From an uncultured Eubacteriales bacterium (GTDB lineage: Bacteria > Bacillota > Clostridia > Lachnospirales > Lachnospiraceae): a stretch of 5,885 bases of DNA. Shown here piece by piece: positions 1 through 5,885 of this stretch. The stretch is taken from contig ONWK01000007.1 of the NCBI GenBank assembly GCA_900321505.1, forward strand, positions 1 through 5,885. Reading direction: 5' to 3'. Positions within the stretch are counted from its first letter, which is position 1. Every line of letters begins with the position of its first letter. Both the position numbers and the translations under genes were made by a program. The notes beneath the pieces are model-generated. The model saw nothing but the letters and a program-made list of their open reading frames with translations. It did no database searches and had not been told where the DNA came from.

Positions 1-1981
1 CGGTGATCCTGTCGGTAAAGCCTTCTGTATAACGCACCAGGAATTTCGGGGAAATGAGATAGTATATATTCTCGTCGTAGCGGAGGCTGGAAGTCTGGCG
101 CAGAGTTGCGGGATTGACTTCTCCAAGCTCACCTACGTATCCTGTTCCGTAATATCTGGAGCTTTCATTTGACGGCGAGTAACGGCTGCTGACATCCGAA
201 ACCTTCTGGAAAGCGCAGTCCACATAAAGTGTTCCGCCCATATCCGAAAGCTCTTTTGAAAGCTCTTCGAGGTCCGATGTGCCGCCCAGCTTACCCAGCA
301 CCTTGATCTTGCCCAGGGTATCGTGGTAATAACCTCCGCCGCTCCAGCCCTGCATGTTCAGCACCTGATTTGTAACTCCCGCCTCTTTTAAGGCCTTTGC
401 CATATCCTCCGCCTCTTCAAAGGTCGTCATGGCTGTAAGTCCGCGATACTGGGTTCCGAGGAAAAACTTCACCTGCTCGACGCCGCCTACCACATCGTAA
501 TAGAACTTGATATCTCCCGTCTCCGAATTACCTGCCTCAAGCTTTCCTTCATTTATCAGACGGCTGCGGTAGTAATTTGCCGCTCCCGAGTAACCCTTGT
601 ATTCTTCGGTAAGGAAGGTATAACGCATGGTGAGGGGAGAATCATAATAATTCTTCTCCACTATTGGGAGCTCCGCCTCGGAGCCTGTAGTTCCGAACAT
701 TGCCAGGGTATCATTTCCCCGGACAATGAACTTCGCATATACATTGTTGTATTCATTTACATCACCGGACACGCCTGCGGAAATGTTCGCAAGGGATGCG
801 CCGGATTCTATGGTTGCAAGGATACCGCTCTTCTCACGGAAGATGCCGAACAATGCAAGCTTTGAATTCTCGGTGATCTCACGCACCGTATAATCAGCCG
901 CCATGGGATCTATGCCGTAGATGTACTCGGAATAGTCATCACCGGCCTTCATCCTGCTCTTGTCATTATTGAAGTAGATGATGGATCCCGATCCGTTGGG
1001 TACCAGCATGTATCCTGACTCGTCCTTGCCTGCGGCCCCGAAGAAATTCAGCATCTGAATGTCATGGATCGCGCCGCCGCCGTTTTCAACCACGCCCTTC
1101 ATGTATACGGTTGCTTCCATGTAGTCATCCTTGATGGTGTAATCGATGGGAACGGTAAATGTAATGGGTACCGCTTCCTCAACATCGGCGTTTTCCATCT
1201 CGCGGACATAATCCTCTTTTGTGAAGCCTGCCTGTTCAAAATAGGTATTCAGCCTTCTCAGCTCTGCCACACCGTTCTGGGTATTGGAAAGCATTACCAG
1301 GATGTCCTCCCCAAGATCGCTCTGGATGAATTTCTTCTTGGTGTACTTTGCATCCGCATCGCTCAGCTTTGAAAGCACATTATCCAGCGTCTCCTGACGG
1401 ATATAGATAGGAACGATACCTGTCTTTGCGGTTGAATCCCCGAAGGTGTATACCATCCGCACACCGTTGGGAATGCTCTTTGCCTCGAGCTGGTCAAATG
1501 CCACCGCCTGGCTGTAGGAATCAAAGGTTCCTTCGAGTCTCTTTGTATTGTAGTAGTCAACGATAAGCTGACTCTTCATGTAGTTCTTGTTTGAAACATT
1601 TGCAATACCGTCCTGATCCGCACCGGGAGGATTGGAATAGATGGTCTCACCGTTTCTCTTATCATAGACCGCTATATTTCCGGTCTTTGTCTGAACGTAC
1701 AGCTTCAGGTTATCGCCCTCCGCCGCAAGCTCATACCCTTCGACCGACGGTGAGCTGTCGCTTGCCGCCTTGAAATCCGAAGCCTCGGGGTATTCATAAT
1801 CTGTAAGATAGTCCCTGTAGTGGTTATAGAAGTTATACCGGATCAGGTAGTAGGCCATGTATGCTCCGAATATAGCGAGCACCGCAAGGATGATGTAGAT
1901 CACCCATTTACTTACCTTTTTCCTCTGCTTCTTCAGATTCAGTTCCTTAAGGGCTTTCTTCTGTTCTTTCGTCTTTGCCAT
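1..1981 (-). CDS. DUF5696 protein, membrane-anchored, glycoside-hydrolase-like ectodomain (3' partial)
   Basis: Large extracellular protein tethered to the membrane by its N-terminus. The frame is open from ATG 1981 through 660 complete codons and leaves the window without a stop. A very basic cytoplasmic tail (residues 1-25, KEQKKALKELNLKKQRKK) precedes one helix (about 26-47, WVIYIILAVLAIFGAYMAYY). The rest has no further membrane segment. I recognise features of DUF5696: the stretch at about 312-333 (NFFGAAGKDESGYMLVPNGSGS) and the later region where GWSGGG (W546) is followed by a helix and GGTLYVDC (D588). The latter looks like consecutive strands of a TIM barrel as in retaining glycoside hydrolases. 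Catalytic residues cannot be named, since the C-terminal part is outside the window. The start is supported by AGGGGGG 6 nt upstream; the gap from the Yip1 stop is 13 nt. Linkage to sugar permeases supports glycan hydrolysis or binding, which remains unproven. Confidence 0.88.
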   Translation of the reverse strand, partial: MAKTKEQKKALKELNLKKQRKKVSKWVIYIILAVLAIFGAYMAYYLIRYNFYNHYRDYLTDYEYPEASDFKAASDSSPSVEGYELAAEGDNLKLYVQTKTGNIAVYDKRNGETIYSNPPGADQDGIANVSNKNYMKSQLIVDYYNTKRLEGTFDSYSQAVAFDQLEAKSIPNGVRMVYTFGDSTAKTGIVPIYIRQETLDNVLSKLSDADAKYTKKKFIQSDLGEDILVMLSNTQNGVAELRRLNTYFEQAGFTKEDYVREMENADVEEAVPITFTVPIDYTIKDDYMEATVYMKGVVENGGGAIHDIQMLNFFGAAGKDESGYMLVPNGSGSIIYFNNDKSRMKAGDDYSEYIYGIDPMAADYTVREITENSKLALFGIFREKSGILATIESGASLANISAGVSGDVNEYNNVYAKFIVRGNDTLAMFGTTGSEAELPIVEKNYYDSPLTMRYTFLTEEYKGYSGAANYYRSRLINEGKLEAGNSETGDIKFYYDVVGGVEQVKFFLGTQYRGLTAMTTFEEAEDMAKALKEAGVTNQVLNMQGWSGGGYYHDTLGKIKVLGKLGGTSDLEELSKELSDMGGTLYVDCAFQKVSDVSSRYSPSNESSRYYGTGYVGELGEVNPATLRQTSSLRYDENIYYLISPKFLVRYTEGFTDRIT

Positions 1982-1987
1982 GAAAAG

Positions 1988-1994
1988 CCCCCCT
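1988..1994 (-). promoter_or_regulatory. Ribosome binding site for the DUF5696 gene
   Basis: AGGGGGG directly follows the Yip1 stop codon and ends 6 nt before ATG 1981. It is the only plausible initiation signal near this end of the frame, and the start gives the expected basic tail plus signal-anchor helix. Confidence 0.65.
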
Positions 1995-2627
1995 TTACGC
2001 CCGGAACATCAGTTCCTGATAGATACTCCACAGGAAGCTGTATACCTGATTTACAAGGTCAACGATAAGAAGAAGGACGAAAATGATCAGCAGCATGGCA
2101 ACGATCGTAAGGAAGATGGTTATAATGGTCTTCCCCAATGTAAAATTATGCACCGTCATTATGCCCACCAGCATCATGAACAGCGTATAGGCTATACCGA
2201 TACCGCAGATCATGGTATAGAAAGCCGCCTCATCCTCCGATACAAACTGGCTGAAGATCGTACCGATCAGAATACATACAATAGCCGGAGGAAGTGAATA
2301 ACCTATGGCTATTATGATATCCTTGATCCTTCCCTTGCCGTCCATAAGACAGGTCACCGACCAGTTGCTCACACAGATCAGGAAAAAGAACAGGAGCACG
2401 GTGATGAGCTCTGAAAAAGAGTTTACCTCTCTGGGGTCTATATCATTTACAATGAAGCCTGCCGATATCCTGTTGATAGACCACATCACCGAGAAAAGCA
2501 CCACAAGGATCAGCGCTATCACAACACTTCCCTTCTCTCTGTGGCGGATCTCGTAGTAACCGTCAGCGGGATGGCTTATGGTATAAAGCATGAATTTCCA
2601 CTTATCTTTCGATAATTGCTTTTTCAT
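1995..2627 (-). CDS. Yip1-family integral membrane protein
   Basis: Small polytopic membrane protein of 210 residues. The N-terminal stretch (about 1-33, KWKFMLYTISHPADGYYEIRHREKGS) resembles the conserved lead-in of bacterial Yip1-domain proteins, where a Pro followed by a short polar or acidic stretch precedes the first helix. Five hydrophobic helices follow at about 34-51, 73-93, 106-127, 136-157 and 167-190. The loop GYSLPPAIVCIL at 109-120 is typical of the family, which often carries a Pro pair at the start of the third helix. No catalytic motif is seen. The ATG follows the NHL gene stop without a gap (TAAATG), so the two are probably translated in a coupled way. Bacterial Yip1 proteins are poorly characterised; a role in assembling or positioning its exported neighbours is inference. 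Family assignment rests on remembered features and topology. Confidence 0.85.
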   Translation of the reverse strand: MKKQLSKDKWKFMLYTISHPADGYYEIRHREKGSVVIALILVVLFSVMWSINRISAGFIVNDIDPREVNSFSELITVLLFFFLICVSNWSVTCLMDGKGRIKDIIIAIGYSLPPAIVCILIGTIFSQFVSEDEAAFYTMICGIGIAYTLFMMLVGIMTVHNFTLGKTIITIFLTIVAMLLIIFVLLLIVDLVNQVYSFLWSIYQELMFRA

Positions 2628-4109
2628 TTACAGCAGCCCCTCCTCTCTGACTATGCCCTTTTTCTTGTTTCGTATCCTCTTGAAAATGACCAGCGCTATT
2701 ATCAGAACGATGACGCCTGTCAGTATCCAGCCGAGATTATCGGCGAGGATCTGGTTTCTGTATCTCTTATAGGCTATGGAATAGTACTTCTTGTTCATTC
2801 CGAGTTCGAAGTAATGCATGGCCTTCTCGTTATCGCCTGCCGTAAGATAAGCCTTACCGATACCATTGTTGGCAAGCTCATTGTTCTCATCAAGCTTCAG
2901 GACCTCCTGCCACTTATCTATGGCCTTGGTCTCATCACCGTCGAAGCGAAGTCCCACCGCATCGTTGATCAGGGAGCCGTAATTGGTCTCACGGAATTTA
3001 AGGATCGCATTGCGTCCCGCATCCAGGACAAGGATCTCATCCTCTATGGCCTCGATAGCAGCCGGTGTCTGGAAGGTTCCCTTCTGAAGTCCTATACCTC
3101 CGAAAATGTAGAGCAGATTGCCTTCCTTGTCGTAGGTGAAGATCCTTCCTCTTTTACGGTCCAGCAGCGAGTACTTACCCTTATCGCGGTATACCACATC
3201 CACGATCTCTGAGGGTCCGCTGTAGGTTCCGTACTTGCCTATCGCTATATCGCCGCCGACATTTCCGTTTTCACCCTTCTGGATAACATCCTTACCCTGA
3301 GGATTAAGCCGGCGCACCGCCTGGATGCCGTCGGAATCGATATTTGACGCATATATGAATCCGCCGCTGTCAACGTCGATACCGGTAAACTCCGTGGGAA
3401 TGTAGAGCTGAGTATTGGACCTCTCTTCCTTGGATGCGAACCGCCGCCAGAACTTCTCCCACACGGAAATCTTTACCTCAATGGTTCCGAAATAACCGGA
3501 GAAGTCCCCGTTCGCTTCGAATACAAGGATACCTTCGAAGGCTCCCTTGCTGATAACATAGATACGGTCCGCGTAATCAACGGTGACCTTGAGGGGGATG
3601 AAGGAGAAATTATCCTCCAGTATCTCCGACTTCGGTTCATTGACTATTTTTATGAATTCTCCCTCGGGAGTAAGCTCTACCACACGGGCGTTATTTGAAT
3701 CCGCCACGTAAAGCTGATTATTCTCCGAGAGGCACACTCCGTAGGGAGCGTTGAAATGGTCCTCTTCACCATCCCTGGTGAAGCTTTCTATGATACGGTT
3801 AACCTTTGTCATCTTATTATCCATAACGACGATACGGTTATTACCGGTATCCGCCACATAAACCTCTCCGGCATCGGATACGCAGATATCCTGCGGTTCC
3901 CTGAAGGCTGTGGTACCCACATCCAGCCCGGTTACCGTGCCGTCCGGAGTATAGGCTGCAGGCGTTTTTACGATGTCTTCCCAGTAATTATAATTGTAGG
4001 TATCATAAGGCACATCGTCCTCCGCCCTTGCCGGCATCCCGGATAGCGCAACCGTCACGGAAAGCATCAGGGCTCCGAGGATCTTTGCTATTTTATTTTT
4101 CTTTCTCAT
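2628..4109 (-). CDS. Exported NHL-repeat propeller protein with TPR-like region and C-terminal membrane anchor
   Basis: Predicted membrane-anchored extracellular protein of 493 residues with no known enzymatic role. A classic signal peptide comes first (MRKKNK, hydrophobic core 10-24, probable cleavage after ARA at 29). NHL-type propeller blades follow: 70-97 (PQDICVSDAGEVYVADTGNNRI) and 119-146 (PYGVCLSENNQLYVADSNNARV) are clear. Weaker blades run through about 172-200, 238-275 and 300-375. A basic, aromatic segment (WEKFWRRFASKEER) at about 210-237 interrupts the propeller. Residues about 379-458 look like TPR helices (KAIDKWQEVLKLDENNELANNGIGKAYL). A single helix at about 461-476 is followed by a positively charged tail, so the bulk faces outward. 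A longer frame opens at GTG 4124, but ATG 4109 has a good Shine-Dalgarno sequence and gives a proper signal peptide. NHL propellers usually bind proteins or ligands; a scaffold or sensor role here is inference. Confidence 0.9.
   Translation of the reverse strand: MRKKNKIAKILGALMLSVTVALSGMPARAEDDVPYDTYNYNYWEDIVKTPAAYTPDGTVTGLDVGTTAFREPQDICVSDAGEVYVADTGNNRIVVMDNKMTKVNRIIESFTRDGEEDHFNAPYGVCLSENNQLYVADSNNARVVELTPEGEFIKIVNEPKSEILEDNFSFIPLKVTVDYADRIYVISKGAFEGILVFEANGDFSGYFGTIEVKISVWEKFWRRFASKEERSNTQLYIPTEFTGIDVDSGGFIYASNIDSDGIQAVRRLNPQGKDVIQKGENGNVGGDIAIGKYGTYSGPSEIVDVVYRDKGKYSLLDRKRGRIFTYDKEGNLLYIFGGIGLQKGTFQTPAAIEAIEDEILVLDAGRNAILKFRETNYGSLINDAVGLRFDGDETKAIDKWQEVLKLDENNELANNGIGKAYLTAGDNEKAMHYFELGMNKKYYSIAYKRYRNQILADNLGWILTGVIVLIIALVIFKRIRNKKKGIVREEGLL
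2639..2644 (-). promoter_or_regulatory. Ribosome binding site for the Yip1 gene, inside the NHL gene 3' end
   Basis: A perfect AGGAGG lies within the last codons of the NHL gene (encoding the REEG of its tail), 11 nt before ATG 2627. The spacing is somewhat long. With the directly abutting stop and start codons, it points to re-initiation or coupled translation. Confidence 0.65.
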
Positions 4110-4114
4110 AAGCA

Positions 4115-4121
4115 CTCCCCT
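4115..4121 (-). promoter_or_regulatory. Ribosome binding site that sets the NHL gene start at 4109
   Basis: AGGGGAG lies 5 nt before ATG 4109, in the 17-nt gap after the permease stop. The competing in-frame GTG at 4124 would place this site inside the coding region and add five residues (MRGVL) before the basic start of the signal peptide, so ATG 4109 is preferred. Confidence 0.7.
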
Positions 4122-4126
4122 CACCC

Positions 4127-5098
4127 TTACTCCTTCATTCCGGAGGTGGTCATGGTTTCAAGCACGTTACTCTGGCAGAGCAGGAAGAATATGATAGGCA
4201 CTGCCGCTATGATAAATGTTACGGCTGCGGAGGCGCCCGCTCTTGCGGTACCGCCGGCAGCGATCTGCTGAAGCGCGAACTGCAGAGGCTTCAGCTGTTC
4301 ATCGCGCAGGAACAGGGAACCTGTATTGCCCCACGCCTGCTGGAACTGGAAGATGGCCAGAGTAAGCCATGCAGGCTTTACATTTGGCATCACGATGGTC
4401 CAGAAGATACGGTACTCGGAAGCACCATCCAACCGGGCAGATTCCATCAGCGAGGTCGGTAACTGCTCCATGAACTGTTTCATCAGGTAGAGACCCATAC
4501 CATACTGCCATAACGGAAGGATCAGTGCGAGATAGGTGTTGTTGATATGGAGCCAGCTGACGATCATGTACATCGGTATCTGGGTTACCTGCCAGGAGAA
4601 CATCAGCGAGAGCACAACCATACTGAAGAGAAACTTCTTACCGGGGAATTCATGCTTTGCCAGCGGATATGCTGCAAGTGAAGCCACTACTACATGTCCG
4701 AAGGTTGCAAGTCCGGTTATGATTATGGTATTCAGGATGTATCTCGAGAATGGCACCCAGGAATCGCTCATTACATGGAAGAGATCCGAGAAATTCTCCA
4801 GCGTCGGATTCTTTACGAAGATCGCCGGCGGATACTGGAAGATCTCATCCAGAGGCTTCAGCGCGTTATTTATGATCATTACCAGCGGCAGCGACATAAA
4901 GATACCGCAGATGATCATGATACCGAAGAGAAGTCCGTTTCCGGCCACTGACCGGTTAAGCTTCTTTTCCTTATAGGTTTTCTTCATCAGCTCCCGTACT
5001 ACGGCATCCGGATCTGCATCCGGAACCGGCTTCGGGATGACTACTGCGCCATGGGTAAGCGGCTGAGCCGCAACTTTTTTCTTTGCCACGCTACTCAC
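4127..5098 (-). CDS. Carbohydrate ABC transporter permease, MalG/UgpE-like
   Basis: Second channel subunit of the same sugar importer, 323 residues. Hydrophobic helices lie at about 55-77, 121-145, 155-178, 188-207, 243-255 and 291-308. The EAA loop is at about 219-241 (ESARLDGA, then MPNVKP), slightly off the consensus because Ser replaces the first Ala. The end (NVLETMTTSGMKE) is the typical MalG-type C-terminus. About 50 residues precede the first helix, a Lys/Pro/Asp-rich cytoplasmic tail longer than in typical MalG-type proteins. The longest frame begins at GTG 5098 and overlaps the upstream stop by 8 nt. A second in-frame GTG at 5089 is preceded by AGGTGAG at 5100-5094 with a better spacing and would give 320 residues. 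The two genes are almost certainly translationally coupled. The substrate is unknown. Confidence 0.95.
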   Translation of the reverse strand: MSSVAKKKVAAQPLTHGAVVIPKPVPDADPDAVVRELMKKTYKEKKLNRSVAGNGLLFGIMIICGIFMSLPLVMIINNALKPLDEIFQYPPAIFVKNPTLENFSDLFHVMSDSWVPFSRYILNTIIITGLATFGHVVVASLAAYPLAKHEFPGKKFLFSMVVLSLMFSWQVTQIPMYMIVSWLHINNTYLALILPLWQYGMGLYLMKQFMEQLPTSLMESARLDGASEYRIFWTIVMPNVKPAWLTLAIFQFQQAWGNTGSLFLRDEQLKPLQFALQQIAAGGTARAGASAAVTFIIAAVPIIFFLLCQSNVLETMTTSGMKE

Positions 5099-5885
5099 CT
5101 ACCCTTCTAAGTAATTTCTGTACCAGCTTATTGGTACCGACCATCAGAAGGAACAGCACCGTAGCTATCGCCGAGGCATAGCCCATATCGAAACGGGTTG
5201 AGCCGTAATCCAGAAGGTGGGTTACTACCGTAGCACCCGCATAGTTGACCGAAGGGTTGCCTGCCAGCTGTATGGAGATATCCGCAACCGCAAAGGACTG
5301 GGTGATCTGCATAACCGCACCGAACATGAGCTGAGGCTTCATGGCAGGAAGGGTCACATACCAGAGCTCCTGCCAGCGGTTCTTGATACCATCAATGGCT
5401 GCAGCTTCATAGAGTGACTTATCCACTGTCTGAAGACCCGCGACAAAGGCCAGGAATCCGGTACCCAGGGACAGCCACAGCTGAACTACTATCAGACAGG
5501 GAAGGATAAGATCTGCATCCTGCATCCACAGCTTCTGCTCATTTATGAAACCAAGCTTCAGAAGAATACCGTTCAGGTATCCGTAACGGTCTGATGAAAG
5601 GATCAGCTGCCATACCATATAAGCGTTGCCGCATATGGAGGGCGCATAGAAGATCAGCGTCAGGAAGGTACGTACCTTCGGTCTGAACTCATTGATTATC
5701 CATGCAAAGAGCAGGCAGAGAAGGTAACTGACCGGTCCTGTAACAACCGCAAAGATCAGTGTGTTCTTAAGGGAGATCAGGAAGATATCATCGTTCAGGA
5801 ACAGCTTGGTATAGTTGGACCAGCCGTTGAACTTCGGGAACTCCAGCATGTTAAAGTAGGTAAAGCTCAGTCCTATGGACATAAG
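5091..5885 (-). CDS. Carbohydrate ABC transporter permease, MalF/UgpA-like (5' partial)
   Basis: Membrane-spanning subunit of a binding-protein-dependent sugar importer. It pairs with the next gene product to form the translocation channel. The frame stays open to the window edge: a Leu codon precedes the first in-frame ATG at 5882, and the visible protein starts inside the usual first-helix/periplasmic region (SIGLSFTYFNML then GWSNYTKLF). The true start is therefore probably some tens of codons upstream. Numbering from that ATG, several hydrophobic helices follow (about 40-62, 72-95, 127-150, 185-203, 235-252). The cytoplasmic EAA loop that docks the ATPase is well preserved at about 159-183 (EAAAIDG, then LPAMKP). 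The gene ends in TAG at 5093-5091, and the next permease starts at or within a few bases of this stop. The family assignment is secure; the sugar cannot be read from the sequence. Confidence 0.95.
   Translation of the reverse strand, partial: LMSIGLSFTYFNMLEFPKFNGWSNYTKLFLNDDIFLISLKNTLIFAVVTGPVSYLLCLLFAWIINEFRPKVRTFLTLIFYAPSICGNAYMVWQLILSSDRYGYLNGILLKLGFINEQKLWMQDADLILPCLIVVQLWLSLGTGFLAFVAGLQTVDKSLYEAAAIDGIKNRWQELWYVTLPAMKPQLMFGAVMQITQSFAVADISIQLAGNPSVNYAGATVVTHLLDYGSTRFDMGYASAIATVLFLLMVGTNKLVQKLLRRVGE
5094..5107 (-). promoter_or_regulatory. Overlapping ribosome binding sites for the second permease
   Basis: Two purine-rich stretches sit in the last codons of the upstream permease. GAAGGG at 5107-5102 is only 3 nt from GTG 5098. 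AGGTGAG at 5100-5094 is 4 nt from GTG 5089. AGGTGA matches the complement of the 16S 3' end better, so GTG 5089 may be the main start. This is judged from pairing and spacing alone. Confidence 0.55.

Noticed and set aside
1982..1994. G-rich run between the Yip1 and DUF5696 genes as a terminator or structured RNA element
   Set aside because: The 13-nt gap is too short for a hairpin terminator, and the run reads simply as a Shine-Dalgarno sequence.
1064..2297. Several short plus- and minus-strand open frames (for example 1064-1372, 1363-1560, 1591-1773, 1820-2068, 1980-2297)
   Set aside because: All overlap the continuous DUF5696 frame or the Yip1 gene in other frames, and their translations are low-complexity or lack family features.
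2616..3212. Plus-strand open frame of 198 codons
   Set aside because: It lies wholly opposite the well-supported NHL/TPR gene, has no recognisable domain, no convincing ribosome binding site, and crosses the NHL/Yip1 junction. It is a by-product of the minus-strand coding bias.
4110..4126. Gap between permease and NHL gene as an internal promoter
   Set aside because: Only 17 nt, occupied by a ribosome binding site. No -35/-10 pair could be recognised with any confidence in the preceding coding sequence.
4536..4976. Plus-strand open frame of 146 codons opposite the MalG-like permease
   Set aside because: It is antisense to a gene with intact EAA loop and helices, and its translation shows no domain.
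5004..5024. Nine-base direct repeat (GCATCCGGA at 5004-5012 and 5016-5024)
   Set aside because: It is in frame and encodes the short Pro-Asp-Ala-Asp repeat of the permease tail. It is only two copies and sits inside coding sequence, so it is not a regulatory or mobile element.

Overview
The window is a protein-coding stretch of a bacterial chromosome with base composition near half G+C by eye. All genes lie on the minus strand in one tightly packed operon, read from 5885 down to 1. The families present (two MalF/MalG-type sugar ABC permeases, a secreted NHL-repeat protein, a Yip1-type membrane protein and a DUF5696 protein), the strong purine-rich ribosome binding sites and the use of GTG starts suggest a Gram-positive Firmicute. 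A clostridial, Lachnospiraceae-like host is my best guess. That placement is inference; no taxonomic marker gene is present.

Layout in transcription order: (1) 5885-5091, a MalF-like permease whose 5' end lies outside the window; (2) 5098-4127, a MalG-like permease that overlaps the first gene by 8 nt or, with an alternative GTG start, follows it after 1 nt; (3) 4109-2628, an exported NHL-propeller protein with a TPR-like region and a C-terminal membrane anchor; (4) 2627-1995, a five-helix Yip1-family membrane protein whose ATG directly follows the previous stop; (5) 1981-1, a membrane-anchored DUF5696 protein that is open across all 660 complete codons and runs off the left edge. The largest gap between genes is 17 nt. 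No internal promoter, terminator, RNA gene, mobile element, CRISPR array or long repeat was seen, and no stretch over 300 bases lacks a gene.

Working together: the two permeases form the membrane channel of a carbohydrate importer (CUT1 type). Its solute-binding protein is not in the window and is expected upstream; the ATPase is either nearby or a shared MsmK-type subunit. The three downstream genes encode proteins that sit in the membrane or face outward. The DUF5696 ectodomain resembles a glycoside-hydrolase-like barrel, the NHL/TPR protein looks like an anchored extracellular scaffold or sensor, and the Yip1 protein is purely membrane-embedded. The most interesting reading is that these three, whose biochemical roles I do not know to be established, form a surface glycan-handling complex coupled to a dedicated sugar importer.
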